Shown here one piece after another: positions 1-5,852 of a DNA stretch of 7,195 nt. The notes beneath the pieces are model-generated. The model had not been told where the DNA came from, ran no database searches, and saw only the letters and a program-made list of their open reading frames with translations. A program made the position numbers and the translations under genes. Each line of letters opens with the position of its first letter. The first letter of the stretch is position 1. Source of the DNA: an uncultured Mitsuokella sp. (GTDB lineage Bacteria > Bacillota > Negativicutes > Selenomonadales > Selenomonadaceae); assembly GCA_900770895.1 (NCBI GenBank), contig CAAGMF010000128.1:1-7195 (forward strand), given 5' to 3'.

Positions 1-1
1 G

Positions 2-547
2 GCTGACCAGGACATGGCCCTGAGCATCACCGTCAATGCGAAGACATCGCATCCCTCGGTGTGCAATGCCATGGAGACGCTGCTCATCCATGCCGATATC
101 GCTGATGAGTTCCTGCCCCGTCTCGTGCAGGTCATGCGCGAGCACAAGGTCGAGTTGCGCGGCTGCGAGAAATGCCTGGCGATCTGCCCGGATATGAAGC
201 CAGCTACGGAGGAGGACTGGTCGACCGAGTATGGCGATCTCATTCTGTCGGTAAAGATCGTAGGCAGTCTGGATGAGGCCATCGCTCATATCAACAAGTA
301 CAATACGGGCCACTCCGAGACGATCGTGACGAAGAATCTCGACAGCGCGCATCGGTTCCAGCGCGAGGTCGATGCTGCGGCTGTCTATGTCAATGCCTCG
401 ACGCGGTTCACGGACGGCTTTGAATTCGGCTTTGGCGCCGAGATCGGCATCAGCACGCAGAAGCTGCATGCCCGCGGACCGATGGGCCTGGCTGAGCTGA
501 CGAGCACGAAATACCTCATCTATGGTGAGGGCCAGATTCGTGAGTGA
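2..547 (+). CDS. proA: Gamma-glutamyl phosphate reductase, C-terminal part (5' truncated by window)
   Basis: ProA reduces gamma-glutamyl phosphate to glutamate semialdehyde with NADPH, the second step of proline synthesis in the cytoplasm. About 182 codons are visible of a family length near 415-420. The reading frame is open from base 2, so the ATG at 14 is an internal methionine and not the start. The catalytic-cysteine motif PSVCNAMETLL is present, with the cysteine codon at 62-64. Further family signatures are YNTGHSETIVT, VYVNASTRFTDGFEFG and the near-invariant GAEIGISTQKLHARGPMG close to the C-terminus. An unusual cluster of three cysteines (GCEKCLAIC, codons at 164-187) lies in the usually acidic or basic RGDER-like segment. 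The stop at 545-547 overlaps the start of a small downstream frame. The proB partner is expected upstream, outside the window. Confidence 0.96.
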   Translation, partial: ADQDMALSITVNAKTSHPSVCNAMETLLIHADIADEFLPRLVQVMREHKVELRGCEKCLAICPDMKPATEEDWSTEYGDLILSVKIVGSLDEAIAHINKYNTGHSETIVTKNLDSAHRFQREVDAAAVYVNASTRFTDGFEFGFGAEIGISTQKLHARGPMGLAELTSTKYLIYGEGQIRE

Positions 548-716
548 CAAAGCGGCCGGCTGGGCCCGACTGCTGCGTGGCTACAGGAAAAGCTGGGGGC
601 AGTATATGGCCACCGCGCATGGTCATCATGATGTCCATGACTATGTCCGGGCGGCCGGTATCATAGCTGCCACTGCCCTGGCGCTGCTCGTGCTGTCCGT
701 GTTCAGCGGTCTTTGA
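540..716 (+). CDS. Small single-pass membrane protein, unrecognised
   Basis: I do not recognise this protein. From the GTG at 540 it has 58 residues. The N-terminal half is basic and aromatic (WARLLRGYRKSWGQY), followed by a His-rich stretch (AHGHHDVHDY). The C-terminal 20 or so residues form a hydrophobic helix (AAGIIAATALALLVLSVF) that ends almost at the stop, as in a tail-anchored or short inner-membrane protein. The start is uncertain. The GTG at 540 overlaps the proA stop by 8 nt and has GGTGAGG about 9 nt upstream, which suggests translational coupling. The ATG at 522 has no visible ribosome binding site. The ATG at 606 has GGGGG six bases upstream and would give only 36 residues. It fills the gap between proA and nadD exactly. 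Conservation has not been tested, so it could be a chance frame, although the clean hydrophobic segment and tight packing favour a real gene. Confidence 0.6.
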   Translation: MSDKAAGWARLLRGYRKSWGQYMATAHGHHDVHDYVRAAGIIAATALALLVLSVFSGL

Positions 717-730
717 AGGGGTATGAGAGG

Positions 731-1345
731 ATGAGAAAGAAGCGGGTCGGTATCATGGGGGGCACGTTCGACCCCATACATATCGGGCACCTGGCCATGG
801 CGGAGAATGTACGTGAGCAGATCGGCCTGGATGAGGTCCTGTTCATACCAGCCGCTCAGCCGCCGCATAAGCGCGACCGGCGCATAGCTCCGGCGCAGGA
901 CCGCATGCGCATGACGGAGCTGGCGGTGGCCGACAATCCGTATTTCCAGGCGTCGCCGATTGAGCTGGAGCGCGAGGGCCCCTCCTATTCACTGTTTACG
1001 ATACGGCAGCTTCAGCTTGTCTATGGCAACCGGGCCGAGTTTTATTTCCTGATCGGCTCGGATGCGATCAATGAGCTGCCCAGCTGGTATCATGCCCGTG
1101 AGGTCGTGACGAGCTGCTGCTTCATAACGATGGTGCGCGAGGGCACGGCGCTCGACTTGTCAGCGCTGCGGGACGCCTTTGGCGATGAGGTGGCACTCGA
1201 TGAGCATATAAGGGTCATTCATACCCCGTTGCTGGAGATTTCCTCGACGGATATCCGTCGGCGGGTTCAGGAGGGGCGCTCCCTGCGCTACCTCGTGCCG
1301 ACGGTGGTCGCTGATTACATATATGAGAAAGGTCTGTACAAATGA
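731..1345 (+). CDS. nadD: Nicotinate-nucleotide adenylyltransferase
   Basis: NadD transfers AMP from ATP to nicotinic acid mononucleotide, giving deamido-NAD in the NAD synthesis pathway; it acts in the cytoplasm. The protein of 204 residues has the usual family length. The nucleotidyltransferase signature GGTFDPIHIGH (residues 10-20) carries the HxGH ATP-binding motif. The second signature, ISSTDIRRR (from about residue 170), is the C-terminal phosphate-binding motif. The conserved segments FIPAAQPPHK and FLIGSDAINELPSWY are also present. I chose the ATG at 731 because it places the first beta strand (RVGIMGG) directly after a short basic N-terminus and has AAGGGG 9 nt upstream. An in-frame TTG at 713 would add six residues and lies inside the preceding gene. 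The stop overlaps the yqeK start by 4 nt (ATGA), indicating coupled translation. Confidence 0.96.
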   Translation: MRKKRVGIMGGTFDPIHIGHLAMAENVREQIGLDEVLFIPAAQPPHKRDRRIAPAQDRMRMTELAVADNPYFQASPIELEREGPSYSLFTIRQLQLVYGNRAEFYFLIGSDAINELPSWYHAREVVTSCCFITMVREGTALDLSALRDAFGDEVALDEHIRVIHTPLLEISSTDIRRRVQEGRSLRYLVPTVVADYIYEKGLYK

Positions 1346-1935
1346 GCATCGGCATGAGTTTGGAAGAAATGCAGGAACTGTTGCGGAGCCGCCTGAAGCC
1401 CAGCCGCTATGAGCATTCGGTGGGGGTCTCCGAAACGGCAGCGGCTCTCGCGGAGCGCTTCGGCGTCGATGAGGGCCGGGCGCGTATCGCAGGATTGCTG
1501 CACGACTGCGCGAGGGAGTATCCGAACAGCGAGATGATCAGCGAAGCGGAGAAACGCGGCATAGCCATAGGTCCGATCGAGCGGGCCATGCCGCTGCTGC
1601 TGCACGCCTATATCGGGGCTCAGCGCGTAAAAGAGATATATGGCGTAGATGATGCGGCAATATCGCGGGCCATATACTGCCATACGGTCGGCGGAGCCGG
1701 CATGACCGACCTCGATAAGATCATATGGTTTGCCGATATGATCGAGCCGGGGCGTGACTATCCCGGTGTCAAGCGGCTGCGCCGTCTCGCGCATGAAGCC
1801 AGCCTCAATGAGATGGTGCTGGCCGGCCTGAGCGATTCCATCGTATTCGTCGTCGAGAAGGGACGTCTCGTGCATCCCGACACGGTCATCGCCCGCAACG
1901 AGATATTGCTGCAGCAGGCCGAGCAGACGCACTGA
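1342..1935 (+). CDS. yqeK: HD-domain Ap4A hydrolase (symmetrical), YqeK family
   Basis: YqeK-family HD-domain enzymes cleave diadenosine tetraphosphate symmetrically to two ADP and so limit this stress-linked nucleotide. The 197-residue protein shows the metal-binding HD set: H25 (YEHSVGV), H54-D55 (AGLLHDCAREY), H88 (LLLHAYIGA), H114 (YCHTVGGAGM) and D132 (IWFADMIEPGRDYPGV). The segment HTVGGAGMTDLDKIIWFAD is typical of the YqeK subgroup rather than of generic HD proteins. Translation starts at the ATG overlapping the nadD stop; an in-frame ATG at 1354 is a possible alternative. Genes nadD and yqeK sit together in many Firmicutes. The function comes from family knowledge; the motifs are seen directly. 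Confidence 0.93.
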   Translation: MSIGMSLEEMQELLRSRLKPSRYEHSVGVSETAAALAERFGVDEGRARIAGLLHDCAREYPNSEMISEAEKRGIAIGPIERAMPLLLHAYIGAQRVKEIYGVDDAAISRAIYCHTVGGAGMTDLDKIIWFADMIEPGRDYPGVKRLRRLAHEASLNEMVLAGLSDSIVFVVEKGRLVHPDTVIARNEILLQQAEQTH

Positions 1936-1956
1936 GAAACCCAGCGAAAGGCAGGA

Positions 1957-1963
1957 AGGAGGG
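1957..1963 (+). promoter_or_regulatory. Strong ribosome binding site of the LCP gene
   Basis: AAGGAGG lies six bases upstream of the ATG at 1970. It is among the best Shine-Dalgarno matches in the window and fixes the start of a protein whose N-terminal 100 residues are low-complexity and could otherwise be doubted. Confidence 0.8.
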
Positions 1964-1969
1964 ACCGCC

Positions 1970-3217
1970 ATGGCCGACAGACGCGGACCACGCCAGCCGC
2001 GTGACCGTGATGAAGACAAGCGGCCGCAAACGGGCGGACGGCGACGCCGGCGACATCCGGCAACGAAGAAGCCGCAGCCGGACAGGCAGAAGGATACGAC
2101 AATGCGGCAACGCCGGCGACGAGCGATGTCTTCGTCACCAGCGGCCACGGACCGCGGTCCGGCAGCTGCGCAGGAACAGGCAGCTGGTGACGCTGAGAAA
2201 AGGCGGTTCGAGCTGCCGACCGAGACGATCGCCCAACGCCGGCGGCGGGTCGCAGCCCAGCGACGCAAGATCATGCTGCGACGACTGTTCGGCATGTTCG
2301 TGATGGCCATCATCGTACTGCTCATCATGTTCCTGGGGTATAACCTCATCACTTGGGGCGTTCATAAATACAATGAGTATCAGGCAATGTATGCCGGCTA
2401 CGAGCAGCGTCAGATCGAGCGGCGCGGCCAGGTGGACCCCCGTTTCGATGGCTATACGAATGTACTCATCCTGGGCCTCGATGATGGCGCCGATGTGAGC
2501 GCCACGGAAGGTAAGAAAGCCGATACGATCATGGTCGCCAGTCTCGATAATGCCACGGGCCGCCTGCGTGTCATCAGCATCCCCTCGGGTACGCTCGTCA
2601 ACTATGCCGGACAGGGGGAGACGAGGCTCAACCAGCTCTATGCCGCCGGAGGAGCGCCGCTCATGGTGCGGCAGATCGACAGCTTGCTGGGGATATCGAT
2701 TCATCAGTATATCGCGATCGATATGCGGACATTCTCTGAGCTCATTGATACGCTTGGCGGTATCGATATATATGTCGAGACGAATATGGACTATGATGAC
2801 CCGGATGCAGGACTGTCCCTGCATCTGAAGCAGGGCTATCAGACGCTGTCGGGCGACCAGGCCCAGCAATACCTGCGCTATCGGGGTTCCGAGCTCGGGG
2901 AATTCGGCCGCATCGAGCGCCAGCAGAAATTCGTCAAAGCCCTGTACCAGCGGGTGCTGCAGCTCGATACGCTGACGAAACTGCCGCAGATCGCCCGCAT
3001 ATTCCAGAACCGGGTGGAGACGAGCACCGAGATATTTGACTCCGCTCATCTGGCCAACGTATTGCGCAGCATCAGCAGCGATACACCGCAGATGATACGT
3101 CTGCCGGGACAGCCAGCCGATGAGGATGATACCATATGGCTGCCGGACACGGACGGCATACAGGAGACCATGCAGGAGCTTTTCCCGCCGGAGACGCTGG
3201 AGCATGGTGAGCAATAA
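1970..3217 (+). CDS. LytR-CpsA-Psr (LCP) family envelope protein with altered active-site loop
   Basis: LCP proteins usually transfer undecaprenyl-linked glycopolymers onto peptidoglycan or other acceptors outside the cytoplasmic membrane. The 415-residue protein has an Arg/Lys-rich, low-complexity cytoplasmic tail (1-104), one transmembrane helix (about 106-126, FVMAIIVLLIMFLGY) and an LCP domain (about 163-330). Seen LCP signatures are TNVLILGLDD (163-172), ADTIMVASLD (184-193), LGGIDIYV, LSGDQAQQYLRYR (293-305) and GRIERQQKF (313-321). About 85 residues follow the domain and have no motif I recognise. The usual IPRDT loop reads IPSGT (204-208), so the conserved Arg and Asp are missing. In the last motif the acidic positions read GSELGEFGR instead of the common D-containing form. 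The gene lies 34 nt after yqeK with a strong ribosome binding site and no terminator between. Negativicutes are not known for classical teichoic acids, so the acceptor or polymer cannot be named. Family assignment is firm; activity is uncertain. Confidence 0.9.
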   Translation: MADRRGPRQPRDRDEDKRPQTGGRRRRRHPATKKPQPDRQKDTTMRQRRRRAMSSSPAATDRGPAAAQEQAAGDAEKRRFELPTETIAQRRRRVAAQRRKIMLRRLFGMFVMAIIVLLIMFLGYNLITWGVHKYNEYQAMYAGYEQRQIERRGQVDPRFDGYTNVLILGLDDGADVSATEGKKADTIMVASLDNATGRLRVISIPSGTLVNYAGQGETRLNQLYAAGGAPLMVRQIDSLLGISIHQYIAIDMRTFSELIDTLGGIDIYVETNMDYDDPDAGLSLHLKQGYQTLSGDQAQQYLRYRGSELGEFGRIERQQKFVKALYQRVLQLDTLTKLPQIARIFQNRVETSTEIFDSAHLANVLRSISSDTPQMIRLPGQPADEDDTIWLPDTDGIQETMQELFPPETLEHGEQ

Positions 3218-3271
3218 CTGGAGTATAGGGAACAATGATTTGATGATAGGCACTTGATGACGTGATTTTTC

Positions 3272-3277
3272 AGGAGG
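3272..3277 (+). promoter_or_regulatory. Ribosome binding site fixing the rsfS TTG start
   Basis: AGGAGG sits seven bases upstream of the TTG at 3285. No ATG lies in frame for the next 24 codons, and starting there would delete the conserved N-terminal helix of RsfS. The site therefore decides for the TTG start. Confidence 0.85.
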
Positions 3278-3284
3278 TAATATT

Positions 3285-3629
3285 TTGGATCCAAAGGAAA
3301 TAAGCCTGGCTATATGCAAAGCAGCCAGCGATAAGAAAGCCCATGATATCGTGACGATGGATATGGCCGGTGTGATGCCGTCCGCCGATTATTTCGTCAT
3401 CTGCTCGGCTCCGACCGCTACCCAGGTCCGGGCAATCGCAGACAATATCGAGGAGCAGCTGGCCCTGCAGGGCGTGGCCTACTCGCATCGCGAGGGCTAT
3501 CGCGAGGGCGAGTGGATACTCATGGACTACGGTGATGTTGTTGCGCATATATTCCGCCAGGAAATGCGGGAATATTATGCTTTGGAGCAGCTCTGGGGCG
3601 ATGCCAAGCTGACGACGTACGAGGACTGA
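3285..3629 (+). CDS. rsfS: Ribosomal silencing factor RsfS
   Basis: RsfS binds ribosomal protein L14 (uL14) on the large subunit and blocks subunit joining, reducing translation when nutrients are short. The 114-residue length is normal for the family. Seen signatures are KAHDIVTMDMAG (N-terminal helix and strand), ADYFVICSAPTATQVRAIAD (residues about 36-55), EGYREGEWILMDYGDVVAHIF (about 71-91) and the C-terminal YYALEQLWGDA. It starts with TTG behind a full AGGAGG site. It follows the LCP gene by 67 nt without a recognisable terminator or a convincing promoter, and the next gene begins 6 nt after its stop, so it probably belongs to the same transcript. Neighbouring nadD and yqeK are its usual partners in Firmicutes. 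Confidence 0.96.
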   Translation: MDPKEISLAICKAASDKKAHDIVTMDMAGVMPSADYFVICSAPTATQVRAIADNIEEQLALQGVAYSHREGYREGEWILMDYGDVVAHIFRQEMREYYALEQLWGDAKLTTYED

Positions 3630-3635
3630 TCAAGC

Positions 3636-4577
3636 ATGCGTTATGCTAACGATAACAGCCATCCGGACAAACGATGGCAGGTACACCGGGATGGACATGG
3701 CAGCGCCGAGCTGCGCGAAAAGCCGCAGCGCCGCTATGGCCCGGCTTCGGTTGCGACCCTGCGCGTGGCGCGCGTCAATGAGATGGGCGCATTCCTCGAT
3801 GCCGGCACGGGCAATACGAGCGATGATATCCTGCTGCATCATACGCAGCAGACAGCGCCCGTGGCTGTGGGGGATGAGGTAGAGGTATTCCTGTATCTCG
3901 ACCCGAAGCATCGCCTGACCGCCAGTATGCGTGTGCCGCGCATGAAGGAAGGGCAGATCGCCCGCCTGCGCGTCATCAATGTCAGCCGCGATGGAGCTTT
4001 TGTCGATGTGGGAGCTGAGCGCGGCATATTCATGCCCTATGCGGGCATGCGCGGGCGGCCCCAGGTCGGCGAGGTCGTATGGGCGAAGCTCTATACGGAT
4101 AAATCGGGCCGGCTGGCTGTGACGATGGATGTGGACGATGAGATACGGCGCGCGTCCCGTCCGGCCAAAGGTGTGCACAAAGGCCAGATCGTCCATGGCG
4201 CCATCTATAATATCACGGAGGCAGGGGCGTTCCTGTTCTCGGATGAGCGGTATATCGTATTCATCACGAACAAGGAAATGCCGCAGCATCCGCGGGTAGG
4301 GCAGGAGGTCACGGCCCGCGTGACGTATGTGCGCGATGACGGGCGCCTCAATGCCTCGCTGCGGGAGATCAAAGAGCAGGCGCTGAACACGGATGCCGAG
4401 CGAATCCTGAATCTCATGAAGGGACGCGATGGGCGCATGCCGTACAGCGATGATACGTCACCCGAGGTCATACGCGACGTGTTCCACATCAGCAAGGCAG
4501 CTTTCAAGCGGGCAATCGGTCATCTGCTGCGCGATAACCTCATCGAGCAGCGTGACGGCTGGACATATCTGAAATGA
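3636..4577 (+). CDS. cvfB: S1-domain RNA-binding protein, CvfB/YitL family
   Basis: The 313-residue protein has repeated S1-like OB folds and a C-terminal winged helix, the layout of CvfB, an RNA-binding regulator first described as a virulence factor in Staphylococcus. I place S1-like repeats at about 37-99 (ATLRVARVNEMGAFLDAG), 103-167 (GQIARLRVINVSRDGAFVDV, the clearest) and 181-244 (GQIVHGAIYNITEAGAFLF). A winged-helix segment covers about 253-313, with SPEVIRDVFHISKAAFKRAI and the family ending RDGWTYLK. The first 35 residues are polar and probably disordered. The ribosome binding site is weak (AGGA about 10 nt upstream, inside the end of rsfS), so translation may be coupled to rsfS. A role in RNA binding or translation fits the neighbour, but its target cannot be read from the sequence. 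Confidence 0.9.
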   Translation: MRYANDNSHPDKRWQVHRDGHGSAELREKPQRRYGPASVATLRVARVNEMGAFLDAGTGNTSDDILLHHTQQTAPVAVGDEVEVFLYLDPKHRLTASMRVPRMKEGQIARLRVINVSRDGAFVDVGAERGIFMPYAGMRGRPQVGEVVWAKLYTDKSGRLAVTMDVDDEIRRASRPAKGVHKGQIVHGAIYNITEAGAFLFSDERYIVFITNKEMPQHPRVGQEVTARVTYVRDDGRLNASLREIKEQALNTDAERILNLMKGRDGRMPYSDDTSPEVIRDVFHISKAAFKRAIGHLLRDNLIEQRDGWTYLK

Positions 4578-4606
4578 TATTTTTCTGGCAAAATTAGAAC
4601 GGAATA

Positions 4607-4633
4607 GAAGGATTTAGCCGGCGCAGGGCGAAT
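4607..4633 (+). promoter_or_regulatory. Candidate sigma-H-type promoter of cheV
   Basis: GAAGGATTT (4607-4615), an 11-base spacer and GGCGAAT (4627-4633) match every fixed position of the Bacillus subtilis sigma-H consensus RnAGGAwww-N11-12-RnnGAAT. Transcription would begin near 4640, about 50 nt before the cheV start. An overlapping sigma-A-like pair (TTAGCC at 4614, TAAAAT at 4638, 18 bp apart) is much weaker at -35. The match is read directly; use by sigma-H is inferred. Confidence 0.6.
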
Positions 4634-4692
4634 ACCATAAAATAGACAAGTGACTGTACATCCAATGGGATATTGATATGGGGGCGAATTTA

Positions 4693-5643
4693 ATGGCAGC
4701 AGAAACAAGTGGAGATAAGAAAGGCATACTGCTGGAGACGGGCACCAACGAATTCGAGATCGTGGAATTCAGCATCGGCAATGTGAACTACGGCATCAAT
4801 GTCGCCAAGGTTCGCGAGGTCATACCGCAGGCTCCGGTCACGGCTATGCCGCAGGCACATCCTTATGTCGATGGCCTGTTCACGTTGCGTGGCAAAGCCA
4901 TTCCTTTGGTCAATCTGCCGCGCTGCCTGAACGTGCAGCCGAATGAGGAGCCGAAGAATATCATCGTTACCGAAATCAATAATTACAACATCGGTTTCCT
5001 CGTAGAGAATGTATCGCGTATCCATCGCATTTCCTGGAAAGACATGGAGCCGGCACCGGAGGTCGGTGACCAGTCCCGCGTGGTCGGCATCATCAAGATG
5101 GAAGACCGCATCGTGCTGCTGCTCGACTTCGAGACGATCATAGCGGAGATCAATCCGGAGATCAATGCCAAGCTCACGACGGTGTCGGAGGCCAGCGAGG
5201 ACATCAAGGACAAGCGGCAGAATGTCCATGTAGTCGTAGCAGAGGACTCGCCGATGCTGCGCGACCTGCTCGTGACGACGCTGCATGAGTCCGGCTATCG
5301 CTTCGTTCGCGATTTCGGCAATGGCCAGGATGCCTGGGAGTACCTGCAGGGCCTGTCGCAGAAGGAAGGCCCCATCGAGGATCATGTCGGTATCGTCGTC
5401 ACCGATGTCGAGATGCCGAAGATGGATGGTCATCGCCTGCTGAAGCTCATTCGCAACGACGATCGGCTGGGCAGTGTACCGGTCGTGCTGTTCTCGTCGC
5501 TCATCAGTGAGGAGATGCGCCTCAAGGGCGAGGCACTGGGGGCGTCGGGGCAGATCTCGAAGCCGGAGATCGATCAGCTCATCGATTTGCTCGATAAGCT
5601 CATATTCGGCAAGTCGGCGAAGAAAGACGCTGACGAGGACTGA
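4693..5643 (+). CDS. cheV: Chemotaxis coupling protein CheV (CheW domain plus receiver)
   Basis: CheV couples chemoreceptors to the kinase CheA, and its phosphorylated receiver domain helps adaptation. From the ATG at 4693 the protein has 316 residues. A CheW-like domain covers about 20-155 (FEIVEFSIGNVNYGINVAKVR, PYVDGLFTLRGKAIPLVNL, VVGIIKMEDRIVLLLDFE), and a receiver domain covers about 180-305. The receiver retains the acidic pair E184-D185, the phosphoacceptor D238 in VVTDVEMPKMDG, the hydroxyl residue S268 and K290 in SKPE, so it should be phosphorylated. I prefer 4693 because GGGGG lies 8 nt upstream; an ATG at 4678 would add five residues and has little ribosome-binding sequence. It stands alone between a candidate promoter and a strong hairpin, so it is probably monocistronic. 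No other chemotaxis or flagellar gene is in the window, so the partners must be encoded elsewhere. Its presence suggests a motile cell. Confidence 0.95.
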   Translation: MAAETSGDKKGILLETGTNEFEIVEFSIGNVNYGINVAKVREVIPQAPVTAMPQAHPYVDGLFTLRGKAIPLVNLPRCLNVQPNEEPKNIIVTEINNYNIGFLVENVSRIHRISWKDMEPAPEVGDQSRVVGIIKMEDRIVLLLDFETIIAEINPEINAKLTTVSEASEDIKDKRQNVHVVVAEDSPMLRDLLVTTLHESGYRFVRDFGNGQDAWEYLQGLSQKEGPIEDHVGIVVTDVEMPKMDGHRLLKLIRNDDRLGSVPVVLFSSLISEEMRLKGEALGASGQISKPEIDQLIDLLDKLIFGKSAKKDADED

Positions 5644-5655
5644 TTCAGAAGTTTG

Positions 5656-5739
5656 GCCACCGTGAGGGGCAGAGAGGACTGCCTGCCGGGTATCATGCCG
5701 GCAGACGGCCTGCTCTGGCCCGGCGGTGGCTTTTGTTTT
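5656..5739 (+). terminator. Long-stem rho-independent terminator after cheV
   Basis: GCCACCG (5656-5662) pairs with CGGTGGC (5724-5730), directly followed by TTTTGTTTT. Inside, GGGGCAGAG (5666-5674) pairs with CTCTGGCCC (5713-5721) with one mismatch, AGG with CCT, and CTGCCGG (5683-5689) with CCGGCAG (5698-5704) around an 8-base loop. Together they make one long, slightly interrupted hairpin. It separates cheV from the binding-protein gene. Confidence 0.85.
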
Positions 5740-5773
5740 GTTCGGAGTTGCCAGACAGGATAAGTTCGCAGGG

Positions 5774-5802
5774 TTGCCGCCATTGGCTATTTTGACTATA
5801 AT
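5774..5802 (+). promoter_or_regulatory. Sigma-A promoter of the binding-protein gene
   Basis: TTGCCG (5774-5779) and a perfect TATAAT (5797-5802) are separated by exactly 17 bases. Transcription should start near 5809, giving a leader of about 44 nt. This is the best housekeeping promoter visible in the window. Confidence 0.75.
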
Positions 5803-5810
5803 AGTACTAT
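5801..5810. promoter_or_regulatory. 10-bp palindrome at the start of transcription, possible operator
   Basis: ATAGTACTAT is a perfect inverted repeat that begins in the last two bases of the -10 box and ends about where transcription should start. A bound repressor there would block the promoter. The wider TTGAC (5792-5796) and GTCAA (5811-5815) arms are centred elsewhere, so one clear dyad cannot be named. AT-rich palindromes of this size also occur by chance. Confidence 0.3.
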
Positions 5811-5852
5811 GTCAAGCTATCGAAAAAACAGACTAGGAGAGTATATCGTACG

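Noticed and set aside
713..730. TTG at 713 as the nadD start
   Set aside because: It lies inside the preceding small gene; the ATG at 731 has AAGGGG 9 nt upstream and gives the usual NadD N-terminus.
3240..3268. Possible promoter before rsfS (TTGATG, 17 bp, TGATTT)
   Set aside because: The -10 match is poor, and the preceding gene has no terminator, so read-through is simpler.
2135..3319. 394-codon open frame on the minus strand, and similar long ones at 1315-2352, 3630-4289 and 4690-5433
   Set aside because: Each lies antisense to a firmly identified gene, has no recognisable domain, and its composition fits the mirror of a GC-rich coding frame.
5747..5778. Direct repeat GTTGCC at 5747 and 5773
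   Set aside because: It is only six bases, and one copy contributes to the -35 box; chance is sufficient.
5757..5780. Second sigma-H-like site (AGGATAA) upstream of the binding-protein gene
   Set aside because: No GAAT element occurs at the required distance; the sigma-A promoter explains the region.
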